Assembly: GCA_046727955.1 (NCBI GenBank)
Contig: JBKPDO010000318.1
Span: 1 to 20,173 of the forward strand
Direction: 5' to 3'
DNA: 20,173 bases
Source: DASVXQ01 sp046727955
Lineage (GTDB): Bacteria > Actinomycetota > CALGFH01
The position numbers were made by a program, and so were the translations under genes. The notes under the pieces were generated by a model. That model had not been told where the DNA came from and searched no databases. It worked only from the letters and a program-made list of their open reading frames with translations. Shown one piece after another: positions 1 to 7,320 of this stretch (positions are counted from its first letter, which is position 1; each line of letters begins with the position of its first letter).

Positions 1-2
1 CG

Positions 3-1841
3 GCCCGCCCGGCCCGCCCGGCCCAGGGCGACGGGCGACGCCGGGTCCTGGTTACCGGCGCGTCGCGCTCGACCGGCCGCCGCCTGGTCAGCGCGCTCGC
101 CGCCGACGAGCGGGTCGCCCGCGTGATCGCGGTCGACTCCACCCCGCCGGCGGAGGCCTTGCCGGACGAGGTCGAGTTCATCCAGGCGGAGCTCGGTAGC
201 CCGGCGCTGATCAAGACGCTCGAGTCGGCCGCGCTGGACACGCTGGTCCATCTCGGGGTGAGCGCTGAGCCGCGCGCCGCCGGAGGCAGGGCCAGCATGA
301 AGGAGCACAACGTGGTCGGCACGATGCACCTCCTCGCCGCCGCCTACCACGCCCCCGATCTGCGCCGCCTGGTGCTCAAGTCGACCACGGCGGTGTACGG
401 CGCCGCGCCGGACGACCCTGCCGTGTGGACCGAGTCAATGGGGCACGGCGCGCCCGCCTCCGGCTTCGGCAAGGATTCCATCGAGGTGGAGGACTACGTC
501 CGCTCCTTCGAGCGGCGCCGTCCGGACGTGACCGTGACCATCCTGCGGCTCGCCAACCAGGTCGGCCCCACCGTCTCGAACCCGCTCACCCGCTACTTCG
601 AGCTGCCGGTCTGCCCCACGGTGCTCGGCTTCGACCCCAGGCTGCAGTTCCTGCACGAGTCGGACACCGAGCGGGTGCTGGAGCGGGCGGTCCTGGGTCC
701 CGCGGTGCACGGCACCTTCAACGTCGCCGGGGACGGCGTCGTGCTGCTCAGCCAGGCGATCCGCATCGCGGGCAAGCCGCCGGCGCCGATCCCGGAGCCG
801 CTGGTCCCGCTGGCGGCCGAGGTGCTGCGCCGCACCATCGACTTCTCCCCGGAGCAGGCCCGCTTCCTGCAGTACGGCCGGGCGGCGGACACGGGCGCGG
901 CGCGCGAGCGGCTCGGCTTCTCGCCGAAGTGGTCCTCGCGGGAGGCGTTCCGCGACTTCGCCAGCAGTCGCCTGACTGGGCTGGTAAGCGAGGAGCGGCT
1001 CGACCGCCTGGGGGATCAGGCGCAGGAGGCTGGCGATTTCCTGGCGCGGCGCCTGACCGGGCGCTATCAGGTGGACGATTTCGGCTACGACCCTGAGCTG
1101 GTGGACCACGTGCTCGCGCCGCTGCTGCGTCCGCTGTACCGGCAGTGGTGGCGGGTAGAGACGCGCGGACTGGAGCACGTGCCGGAGAGCGGCGCCGCGG
1201 TGGTGGTCGGCAACCACGCCGGCACGCTGCCGTTCGACGCAATGATGGTGGCGCTGGCGATCCACGACGAGCACCCGGCCCACCGTCCGCTGCGCATGCT
1301 CGCCGCCGACCTGGCATTTACCCTGCCGGTGGTGGCACCGCTGGCACGCAAGTCCGGCAACACCCTGGCCTGCGAGGACGACGCCGAGCGGCTGCTCGCC
1401 GCCGGCGAGCTGGTGGGCGTCTGGCCGGAGGGGTACAAGGGCCTCGGCAAGCCGTTCAGCGAGCGCTACCGGCTGCGGCGCTTCGGCCGCGGTGGCTTCG
1501 TGGAGCTGGCGCTGCGCCGCGGGGCGCCGATCGTGCCGGTCGCGGTGGTGGGCAGCGAGGAGATCTACCCGATGATCGGCAACCTGCGCCGGGTGGCGCG
1601 GCTGCTCGGCCTGCCGTACGTGCCGGTGACGCCGACGTTCCCGCTGCTCGGGCCGCTCGGCGCCGTGCCGCTGCCCTCGAAGTGGCTGATCGAGTTCTGC
1701 CCTCCGATCGAGACCGCCGGCTACGGCCCGGACGCGGCCCTCGACCCGATGGTGGTGTTCGACCTCACCGACCAGGTCCGCGACACCATCCAGCGCACCC
1801 TCGACAAGAACCTCGCCGCCCGCCGCGGCATCTTCGGCTAG
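3..1841 (+). CDS. NAD-dependent epimerase (SDR) fused to PlsC-type acyltransferase, 5' partial
   Basis: The frame is open from the window edge, so the true start lies upstream; a GTG at 123 would cut off the nucleotide-binding strand. The first half (about 42-970) is an extended SDR: a Rossmann start reads VLVTGASRSTGRRL, followed by the KSTTAVYG strand and LRLANQVGP. The usual Tyr of YxxxK is not evident (the matching stretch reads SGFGKD), so catalysis is doubtful. The second half (about 1080-1838) is a glycerolipid acyltransferase domain. It has GNHAGTLPFD (an H-x6-D version of the acyltransferase His/Asp motif), VWPEGYKGLGK and APIVPVAVVGSEEIYP. Family knowledge: such domains acylate lysophospholipids at the membrane. 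In M. tuberculosis, as I recall, the counterparts are separate neighbouring genes (Rv0501, Rv0502). It converges on the sigma-like gene with only 10 bp between stops. Joint function is inferred, not shown. Confidence 0.85.
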   Translation, partial: ARPARPAQGDGRRRVLVTGASRSTGRRLVSALAADERVARVIAVDSTPPAEALPDEVEFIQAELGSPALIKTLESAALDTLVHLGVSAEPRAAGGRASMKEHNVVGTMHLLAAAYHAPDLRRLVLKSTTAVYGAAPDDPAVWTESMGHGAPASGFGKDSIEVEDYVRSFERRRPDVTVTILRLANQVGPTVSNPLTRYFELPVCPTVLGFDPRLQFLHESDTERVLERAVLGPAVHGTFNVAGDGVVLLSQAIRIAGKPPAPIPEPLVPLAAEVLRRTIDFSPEQARFLQYGRAADTGAARERLGFSPKWSSREAFRDFASSRLTGLVSEERLDRLGDQAQEAGDFLARRLTGRYQVDDFGYDPELVDHVLAPLLRPLYRQWWRVETRGLEHVPESGAAVVVGNHAGTLPFDAMMVALAIHDEHPAHRPLRMLAADLAFTLPVVAPLARKSGNTLACEDDAERLLAAGELVGVWPEGYKGLGKPFSERYRLRRFGRGGFVELALRRGAPIVPVAVVGSEEIYPMIGNLRRVARLLGLPYVPVTPTFPLLGPLGAVPLPSKWLIEFCPPIETAGYGPDAALDPMVVFDLTDQVRDTIQRTLDKNLAARRGIFG

Positions 1842-1851
1842 CGGGGTAGCG

Positions 1852-3165
1852 TCAGCCTTCGATCGCCTGTCCGGCCCCGGAGGCCCCGGAGGTCGTGGGC
1901 GGCGTCGTGGGCGGCGTCGTGGTCGTGGTCGGAGGCTTGGTCGTCGGGGGCCCCCGCCTCTTGGTCGTGGTGGGCGCCTGGGTGGTCCTGGTCGTCCTCG
2001 GCACGGTGGTGGGAGGCGCGGTGGTGGGAGAGGGGCCTCTCGTGGTGCTGGGGTGGCTGCTGGTCTGGGTTGCCGCGATCCGGCTGGTGGTGGTGGTGGT
2101 GGTGGTGGTCCCGCCGCCGATGGCGGGCAGGGTGGGCAGCGTGCCCTCGTCCTGGGGGGCTGCCTGGGCGGCGGTGGTGCTGGCCACACAGGACCCGTCC
2201 GTGCAGGTCGAGCGGGTCGGCGAGCCGCCGGCCAGCTGCACCCCGAGCACCAGGCCGATGGCGCCGGCGGCCACCGTGGTCGCTGCCCACGGGTGGCGGG
2301 CGACGTGAAGGCGGACCAGCGCGAATGCGCGCCCCAGCCGGCCCGCCGGCGGCGCCGGCGGGGCCTCCTCGAAGTCACCCGCGATCGACTGCAGGAGCTC
2401 GTTCCGTAGATGTGTCACGAAGCCGTCGTCCGGCAGCGGCACGTGGCCGGGCGCGCCCTGCCGCAGCGCGTCGGCGACCGAGAGCGCGTCGGTCAGGCTG
2501 GAGTCGGTGGCCTGATCAGTGGCAGCACCCGACAGGAAGTGCTCGAACCAGGCCGCTCGCATGTCCTGGGGCCCACCGGGCGGCTGCTCCACCGGCATGC
2601 CGCTGAGCAGCTGCCATATCGCGAGGCAGGCCGCGAGCTCCAGCTCCTGGACCACGCGCCCGTCGTAGCCCGCGAGATGGGCGGTGTGCCCCATCGAGTG
2701 CCCGAGCAGCAGCCGCAGCACGACCACCTCGCGCTGCGCGTCGTCGAGCTGGTCGATCGCGTCGAACGGATCCCGCGGGAGGACCTGCGCCTGGACCTGC
2801 TGGCCCACCCAGCCGAGCCCGCGCTGCTGCCCCACCGCATCGCGGGCCAGCGCGATGAGCCAGGCGCCGAGGTCGCCCTTGCCCTCCGCGACGGCGGGCA
2901 GCCAGGTGACCGCGCCGCGGAACACCTGGCCGGTCAGCTCCCTGGCCGCGGCCGAGTCCCAGGTCCACGCCAGCAGGTAGCGGTAGACGTCGTCGACGTG
3001 GGCGTCGTACAGGAGCGTGAACGCCTCTGGGTCGCCCTGGATCGCGCGCGAGATGAGCGGGCGCCGCCACTCGATCTCCGCGGCGACGTCTCCGTGACCG
3101 CACGGGCAGGGCCCCAGCGGGCCTTTATGGAAATCGTCGGCGCCTGGCACCTGCCAGGACGTCAT
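1852..3165 (-). CDS. Membrane-anchored ECF sigma-factor-like protein with Thr/Pro-rich tail
   Basis: 437 aa from an ATG that overlaps the stop of the upstream 28-aa gene (ATGA). An upstream in-frame start exists, but it would overrun that gene. Residues ~40-110 match sigma region 2 (LYDAHVDDVYRYLLAWT, ELTGQVFRGAV). Residues ~133-188 match region 4 (LDDAQREVVVLRLLLG). The expected recognition helix is poor in basic residues (VVQELELAACLAIWQLL), so promoter binding is uncertain. Residues ~225-262 hold a PLPDDGFVTHLRNELL segment reminiscent of actinobacterial anti-sigma proteins. A single membrane helix lies at ~292-313. It is followed by an outside tail with one Cys pair (C321, C326) and a long Thr/Pro region including eight Thr in a row. 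N-terminal CPCGHG might bind metal. In S. coelicolor, as I recall, bldN and rsbN sit near rex-hemACD, so this may be a fused or degraded equivalent (inference). Confidence 0.75.
   Translation of the reverse strand: MTSWQVPGADDFHKGPLGPCPCGHGDVAAEIEWRRPLISRAIQGDPEAFTLLYDAHVDDVYRYLLAWTWDSAAARELTGQVFRGAVTWLPAVAEGKGDLGAWLIALARDAVGQQRGLGWVGQQVQAQVLPRDPFDAIDQLDDAQREVVVLRLLLGHSMGHTAHLAGYDGRVVQELELAACLAIWQLLSGMPVEQPPGGPQDMRAAWFEHFLSGAATDQATDSSLTDALSVADALRQGAPGHVPLPDDGFVTHLRNELLQSIAGDFEEAPPAPPAGRLGRAFALVRLHVARHPWAATTVAAGAIGLVLGVQLAGGSPTRSTCTDGSCVASTTAAQAAPQDEGTLPTLPAIGGGTTTTTTTTSRIAATQTSSHPSTTRGPSPTTAPPTTVPRTTRTTQAPTTTKRRGPPTTKPPTTTTTPPTTPPTTSGASGAGQAIEG
2085..2109. repeat. Trinucleotide repeat (TGG)8 encoding poly-Thr
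   Basis: Eight uninterrupted TGG units on the + strand read as ACC (Thr) codons on the minus strand inside the sigma-like protein's outside tail. Because the unit is three bases, slippage would lengthen or shorten the Thr run without shifting the frame. Confidence 0.9.
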
Positions 3166-3248
3166 CGAGCGAGCACCAGTTGGACCCCTGCCGCCACGAC
3201 GATGACGACGAGGAGAACCGACAGCACGATGGCGGTACCGGTGCGCAT
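3162..3248 (-). CDS. 28-aa single-helix membrane peptide, coupled to the sigma-like gene
   Basis: A very short gene with strong start signals: ATG preceded by GGAG with 7 bases between, ending in a TGA that overlaps the next gene's ATG (ATGA). The peptide begins MRTGTAIVLSVLL and continues as an unbroken hydrophobic helix of about 20 residues (V/L/I/A), ending QLVLAR. The Arg at position 2 and the Arg at the end bracket the helix; orientation cannot be decided. The stop/start overlap implies translational coupling with the membrane-anchored sigma-like protein, so the two may be made in fixed ratio and could interact in the membrane (inference). No family recognised. It could be a leader peptide whose only role is coupling. 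Confidence 0.7.
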   Translation of the reverse strand: MRTGTAIVLSVLLVVIVVAAGVQLVLAR

Positions 3249-3326
3249 GGGCCCGCTCCGTGGACATGCGACGCTGGACAAGCGGTGAGCATGTTATCTC
3301 GGAGGGGTGTCTTCGTGCTCGCGGGG

Positions 3327-3340
3327 AGGGTTCTAACCCT
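3327..3340. promoter_or_regulatory. 14-bp palindrome upstream of the 28-aa gene
   Basis: AGGGTT-CT-AACCCT is a perfect 6+6 inverted repeat about 80 bp upstream of the ATG at 3248. It lies in the 151-bp gap between the isomerase stop and the small membrane gene. It could be an operator for the minus-strand pair; it is too short to be a convincing terminator. Confidence 0.35.
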
Positions 3341-3399
3341 TTGACCGGAGCGTATCAGGCAATCGGTGCTCGCCTTACGGACCTTGCCGACACTCAAGC

Positions 3400-4233
3400 T
3401 CAGCGGCTCACCGGGTCGACCGGCTTGGCGGTGGCGTGGGGGATGCCGGCCGTCAGGTGCCGGCGCGCCGCCTCCACGTTGGAGCGGAGGAACTCGAGCA
3501 GCGCCGGGCGGTCGTCGGCCCACGGCCGGATGTCCAGCTCGAGCGTGACGGCGCCGGCGAAGCCCGAGGTCATCAGGGCCTGGAGGAAGGCGGGCACCGG
3601 CAGGACCCCCTCGTCCAGCCCCGCGTGGGTGTCGCGGCCCCGGCCGGCGTTGTTGGACGCGTGCACGTGCACCACCCGGTCGGCCAGCTTGGCGTAGGCG
3701 TCGAGGACGTCGATCCCGGCGACCGCCAGATGGCTCAGGTCCAGCGTCACGTAGGGGTACTGCTCCAGCTCCTCCAGCTCGATGCCGGTCTGGAACTGCA
3801 GGCGGCGGCCGTTCATCCACACCGGGAACATGTTCTCGACCGCGACGGTGATCCCGGTCTCCTCGCGGATCCGCGCGATGCGCTCGCTCAGCCACCCCGC
3901 GTAGCCGAGCTGCCAGCGGTATGGCGGGTGGATGACGATCGTCGCGGCCCGCGCCGTCTCGGCGAACTCGACGCAGCGTTCGAGCTTGATCTTCGGGTCC
4001 GCCCCGAACACCAGCCAGGTCGCCAGCAGGAAGGGGCCGTGGATGGCCGGCACCGGCAGGCCGTAGCGGCGAGCGACCGCCGCCATGCGGTGGGGGTCCT
4101 GGCTCATCCGGTCCTGCGTGATCATCAGCTCCACGCCGTCGAAACCGGCCTCGGCGAGGATCTCGAACGTCTCCTCGAGCGAGAACATGAAGAAGGGGCC
4201 GGTCGAACCGAGCAGAGGCGGTAGTTGAGACAC
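3400..4233 (-). CDS. Sugar-phosphate isomerase/epimerase-like TIM-barrel protein
   Basis: 277 aa, GTG start. The AP-endonuclease-2/xylose-isomerase-like TIM-barrel fold is recognisable from metal-ligand positions along the strands: GVELM (Glu), PAIHGPF (His), IVIHPPY (His), VAVENMF (Glu), VTLDLSH (Asp/His), VVHVHASNN (His), RDTHAGLDEG (His/Asp) and VTLELD (Glu). All expected acidic and His ligands are present, so the enzyme looks intact and likely binds a divalent metal. The substrate cannot be told from sequence. As I recall, M. tuberculosis Rv0498 is a comparable gene just upstream of proC and galE2 in the same conserved locus. No good Shine-Dalgarno is seen. A TACCAT hexamer ends 6 bases before the GTG, so a leaderless transcript is possible. 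Confidence 0.85.
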   Translation of the reverse strand: MSQLPPLLGSTGPFFMFSLEETFEILAEAGFDGVELMITQDRMSQDPHRMAAVARRYGLPVPAIHGPFLLATWLVFGADPKIKLERCVEFAETARAATIVIHPPYRWQLGYAGWLSERIARIREETGITVAVENMFPVWMNGRRLQFQTGIELEELEQYPYVTLDLSHLAVAGIDVLDAYAKLADRVVHVHASNNAGRGRDTHAGLDEGVLPVPAFLQALMTSGFAGAVTLELDIRPWADDRPALLEFLRSNVEAARRHLTAGIPHATAKPVDPVSR

Positions 4234-4267
4234 GGGTGGATGGTATCAACCTTCCCGCACGTGAAGG

Positions 4268-4352
4268 GTATCCACCGGGGGGCTACGCTCGGCTCTGCTT
4301 AGTTTCCTGGTGCCCCGGTTCTGGCCTCGCTAGAGAGCCCCCCGGACCCCCC
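4268..4352. repeat. Dispersed 85-bp palindromic repeat, copy 1
   Basis: Perfect 10-bp arms CCGGGGGGCT (4275-4284) and AGCCCCCCGG (4336-4345) enclose a 51-nt loop containing ACGCTCGGCT and GGTGCCCCGG. A second copy at 13942-14026 is about 85% identical by eye. Weaker likeness extends left of both copies to a shared TGGTATC (4241 and 13910). This copy lies between the isomerase and BNR genes. Confidence 0.85.
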
Positions 4353-4388
4353 GCTTAGAGCGGTGAACTCCAGCGGTCGGGGACAGAG

Positions 4389-4431
4389 GGGGAGGGGAGG
4401 GGACGGCGCCGGGCCGTCCCCTCCCCTCCCC
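4389..4431. terminator. Strong GC hairpin after the BNR gene
   Basis: A perfect 19-bp stem (4389-4407 pairing with 4413-4431) with a 5-nt loop begins 14 bp past the stop of the minus-strand BNR gene. The arms are GGGGAGGGG-type and its complement. No T-tract follows, which is usual for actinobacterial hairpin terminators. It could equally protect the 3' end of the mRNA. Confidence 0.75.
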
Positions 4432-4445
4432 GGTCCTCGACTGGC

Positions 4446-6233
4446 TCAGCCGGTGGTCGAGCTGAAGATGTCGTTGTTGCCGAAGTTCGCCGGGCAGTCG
4501 CCCAGCGGCCAGGGTGCCGGGAACACCCGGTGGCCTGCGTCGAACGAGGCCTGCCGCCAGGCGTCCATCGCCGGGCAGTCGTCGGTGCGGCGCACGTCAG
4601 TCCACGTGCCCGCTCCGTAGCTGTTGGTGGCGATGGCGTAGACGTAGTCGCCCAGGAACTCGTTGTAGAGAATGCGCCCCTGCGACGTCCCACGAGCGTC
4701 GCCGCTGGGCCCGCTGGAGACCGTCTCCCAGGCGCCCGGGGCTCCATTCGGCCCGATGGACGCCATGCGGAACACCCCGTGCTCGGGCCGGGGGCTGGCG
4801 GTAGTGTTCTGGAACGGCTCCAGGAACGCCATGTACACCACGTAGACCGTCTGCCCGTTGGGGGAGATCCCCGGCGCGGAATACACCGATCGGTCCCCCG
4901 CCTCGGAGACCACGCTGGGCGCGCTCCAGGTGGCGCCGCCGTTGGTGGAGTACGACAGCAGCGACTTTTCGTTGTTGAAGCCGAACCGGCCGTCGCTCCA
5001 GGCATCCACCAGTTCGTTGGTCGCGCCCTGGCCGGTGGGCGCCCCGTTGGCGATGTCGATGCTGGGCATGGCTGCCAGGTCGATGCGCGCGCCGGCGATG
5101 CCGTCGGCGACGCAGCGGCCGGACACTGGGTCAATGAAGAAGCACGCGTCGTTCATCGACATGATCTCGGTGGGCGGGGTCCAGGTCTTGCCGCCGTCGA
5201 AGGACTTGATCATGGTGTGCGTCCCATGTCCCGGGGTGCCAACCGCGAAGTGGGTCCAGAACGCGTACACCACGCCGTGACTGTCGGTGCGCACCGTGCA
5301 GCCCTGGTGGGAGCCGCGCTGGAAGTTGGCCACCGGCGGGGCCACCACGCGGTTGGTCCAGGTCACGCCGCCGTCGGTCGAGGTGGCGACGTGGGGGAAC
5401 AGCGGGAACCCCAGTCCCCCGCTCAGGCTGTGGAAGTCGACGTAGCACACGTACGCGTGGCCGAAGAACGGGCTGGAGGCGGCGTTGTCCGCCCAGACCT
5501 GCTCCTTGTCCAGGTCGGCTGTGGCGGCGGTGCGAGGTGCCACGAAGAATGGCCTAGACCAGTTCGCTTGTACCTTGATGCGGTCGGCGGTGATGTTGTC
5601 GATGTGCGAGACGGCGACCTCGGTGCTGGTGCCGACCGGGGGGCCGATGGCCGTGTCGGTGAGGTTGGTGGCCAGGTTCGAGTAGTACAGCCGCGAGCCG
5701 TTGGCCCACGAGAACTTGCCGTTGACCGGCACCGGCCCGAACGCGACCCCCGCGTCGCTGCGGGAGCGCAGCCCCGCTTCGAAGTAGTTGGGGACGGTGT
5801 GGATCGGCCCGACGTGCGGGGTGCAGGGCTCAGCCGTGGGACTGCAGTCGGCCGCGGTCAGTCCCGAGTAGGTGGGCTGGGTCCAGGAGTGACCCCGGTC
5901 GAACGAGAAGTACACGCCGCCAAGCCCGACGCCAAGATTGAAGGTCCCAAGCGGGAACGAGCACGCCGATGCCGTGGTCGCAGCCAGGCGCGAGCACGGC
6001 TGCATGTCGACCAGGTCGTTGGCGCCGGCGGCCAGGACGTCGGGCCTGGAGGCGTCGACCGCCAGTGCCGGCTCGTTCTGGGCGTTCTGCTGATGCTGGT
6101 TGCTTGGGCTCCCGACGCTGACGAGGGCCTGGGTTGCCGCTGCCCCCGCCGGCGGGATGCCCGCGCCGAACCCTACGATCACGCCAGCGGTGAGCAGACA
6201 GACTAGCGATCGACGCATCATGGATCGCCGCAT
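4446..6233 (-). CDS. Secreted BNR/Asp-box (sialidase-like) beta-propeller protein
   Basis: 595 aa. The start is fixed by AAGGAG 7 bases before the ATG at 6233; longer in-frame starts upstream lack support. A signal peptide is clear: Arg-rich MRRSMMRRSL, a hydrophobic core, then AGAAATQA near residue 34. Four Asp-box motifs (S-x-D/N-x-G-x-x-W) occur at residues 110-117 (SFDRGHSW), 285-292 (STDGGVTW), 344-351 (SFDGGKTW) and 429-436 (STNGGATW). These mark blades of a sialidase-type propeller. Several close Cys pairs (80/91, 130/137, 363/374, 553/580 among them) suggest disulfides outside the cell. I do not see the Arg triad of true sialidases, so enzymatic activity is unproven. The gene lies alone, followed by a strong hairpin and preceded by a hairpin beside its ribosome site. 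Confidence 0.85.
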   Translation of the reverse strand: MRRSMMRRSLVCLLTAGVIVGFGAGIPPAGAAATQALVSVGSPSNQHQQNAQNEPALAVDASRPDVLAAGANDLVDMQPCSRLAATTASACSFPLGTFNLGVGLGGVYFSFDRGHSWTQPTYSGLTAADCSPTAEPCTPHVGPIHTVPNYFEAGLRSRSDAGVAFGPVPVNGKFSWANGSRLYYSNLATNLTDTAIGPPVGTSTEVAVSHIDNITADRIKVQANWSRPFFVAPRTAATADLDKEQVWADNAASSPFFGHAYVCYVDFHSLSGGLGFPLFPHVATSTDGGVTWTNRVVAPPVANFQRGSHQGCTVRTDSHGVVYAFWTHFAVGTPGHGTHTMIKSFDGGKTWTPPTEIMSMNDACFFIDPVSGRCVADGIAGARIDLAAMPSIDIANGAPTGQGATNELVDAWSDGRFGFNNEKSLLSYSTNGGATWSAPSVVSEAGDRSVYSAPGISPNGQTVYVVYMAFLEPFQNTTASPRPEHGVFRMASIGPNGAPGAWETVSSGPSGDARGTSQGRILYNEFLGDYVYAIATNSYGAGTWTDVRRTDDCPAMDAWRQASFDAGHRVFPAPWPLGDCPANFGNNDIFSSTTG

Positions 6234-6245
6234 AACCACGCTCCT

Positions 6246-6266
6246 TGGGGCGGATGCGCCGCCCCA
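6246..6266 (-). promoter_or_regulatory. Hairpin beside the ribosome site of the BNR gene
   Basis: TGGGGCGG (6246-6253) and CCGCCCCA (6259-6266) form a perfect 8-bp stem with a 5-nt loop. It touches the AAGGAG ribosome site at 6241-6246, so it could affect translation initiation or mRNA stability if transcribed. The rest of the 373-bp divergent gap (6234-6606) holds no convincing gene. Confidence 0.4.
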
Positions 6267-6594
6267 CCGAGATCGAGATCCGGACATCGTCGCGGCGGGC
6301 GGCCCACGCGTGCGTGGCAGCTGCTGGCCTGCGCGCGGTGGACTAGGCCACATCGGAGCGGTGCTGGGTGACCTCTGGGGACGCACGACGTCTTCGCCTT
6401 CTTTTGGCTGCGCTGCGGTCAGGAGGCAAGACAATGGAGCTTGCTCGGTCAGGGTGCCTGTAGAGGTGCGTCCAACGACGGTGGCCGGCAGCTGGTGTCT
6501 ACCGAATGGCGGGTGCAACGTAATGGAGAGCGCCGTTACGGGTGGCCGCGTTACAGCACCAGAGCATAACCCGAGCATAAACAGTGTTCAGCGG

Positions 6595-6600
6595 TAGACT
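6595..6600 (+). promoter_or_regulatory. Candidate -10 (TAGACT) for a leaderless transcript
   Basis: TAGACT ends 6 bases before the GTG at 6607, and no Shine-Dalgarno sequence is present. This is the arrangement expected for leaderless mRNAs, which are common in actinobacteria. No matching -35 was found. The same hexamer is the -10 of the rex promoter and recurs in the repeats before the aldo/keto reductase gene. Confidence 0.4.
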
Positions 6601-6606
6601 TCCAGC

Positions 6607-7320
6607 GTGCACTGGCTCATCCCGGCTGTCGCCGTCCTCGCCTCCGCGGCGTTCGCGGTCGCGGTACTCACGCAGTACCTGCAGCGCCGCAGGCCCTACC
6701 AGCTCGCCTGGGGCATCGCGCTGTCGATGTTCGCGCTCGCCTCGCTCGCGCTCACGCTCGGGGTGGCGACCGGCTGGACGCCGGCGGACTTCAAGCTCTA
6801 CTACCTGTTCGGCGCCGTCCTGAACGTCCCCTGGCTTGCCCTCGGCACGGTGCTGCTGCTGGGCCGGCCTGGCGGCATCAGGGCCTACCTCGTCTGCCTC
6901 GTCGTCTTCAGCCTGGTCAGCGTGGTGCTGGTGGCGCTCGCGCCGGTCACCGACGTCGACCTCGCCGGCAGGCTGGTGCCCGAGGGTAGGGACTTCCTGC
7001 CGGTCGCGGTGCGGGTCCTGGCCGTGGTCGGCAACGTGGTCGGCACCCTCGTGGTCATCGGCGGCGCCGTGAGCAGCGGCCTCGCCCTGCGCCACCGCCG
7101 TGAGCTGCGCCCGCGGTTCGAGGGGAACCTCCTCATCGCGCTCGGTGTGGCGATCGCCGCCGGCGGCGGGGTGTTCGCGTTCCTCGACCAGAGCGGCAAG
7201 CTCGGCGCCGGGCTGGCGCTCGGTGCCTGTGTCATGTACGCGGGCTTCTGGCGCGCCTCGACTCCAGTGCGGGCGCCGACGGCGGCAGGGCCGAGCGTCA
7301 GCCCCCCGGTCTCGCCGTGA
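6607..7320 (+). CDS. Seven-helix integral membrane protein of unknown function
   Basis: 237 aa, GTG start. Hydrophobic helices are visible at about residues 3-22, 33-53, 65-86, 91-112, 134-157, 173-193 and 197-215. They are followed by a short Pro/Ala/Ser-rich tail. Charged loops (YLQRRRP, LRHRRELRPRFEG) suggest two cytosolic sides by the positive-inside rule. I do not recognise the family. Its GTGA overlap with the following glutaredoxin-like gene shows they are co-translated, so a role in redox or membrane homeostasis is possible but only inferred from context. Confidence 0.75.
   Translation: MHWLIPAVAVLASAAFAVAVLTQYLQRRRPYQLAWGIALSMFALASLALTLGVATGWTPADFKLYYLFGAVLNVPWLALGTVLLLGRPGGIRAYLVCLVVFSLVSVVLVALAPVTDVDLAGRLVPEGRDFLPVAVRVLAVVGNVVGTLVVIGGAVSSGLALRHRRELRPRFEGNLLIALGVAIAAGGGVFAFLDQSGKLGAGLALGACVMYAGFWRASTPVRAPTAAGPSVSPPVSP

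Noticed and set aside
435..2378. Long 647-codon open frame on the minus strand
   Set aside because: It runs antisense through the SDR-acyltransferase gene and the sigma-like gene tail; its Arg/Pro/His-rich product has no domain and arises from high GC.
3166..3267. Extended start for the sigma-like protein at 3267
   Set aside because: The extra 34 residues are Arg/His-rich and overlap the well-supported 28-aa membrane gene in another frame.
4530..6206. 558-codon open frame on the + strand
   Set aside because: Shadow of the BNR gene: no ribosome site, Gly/Val/Arg-rich, no domain, while the minus strand has a signal peptide and four Asp boxes.
6518..6540. CGTAA...TTACG inverted half-sites upstream of the 7-TM gene
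   Set aside because: Only 5-bp arms separated by 12 or more bases; too weak to claim as an operator, though it lies in a promoter region.
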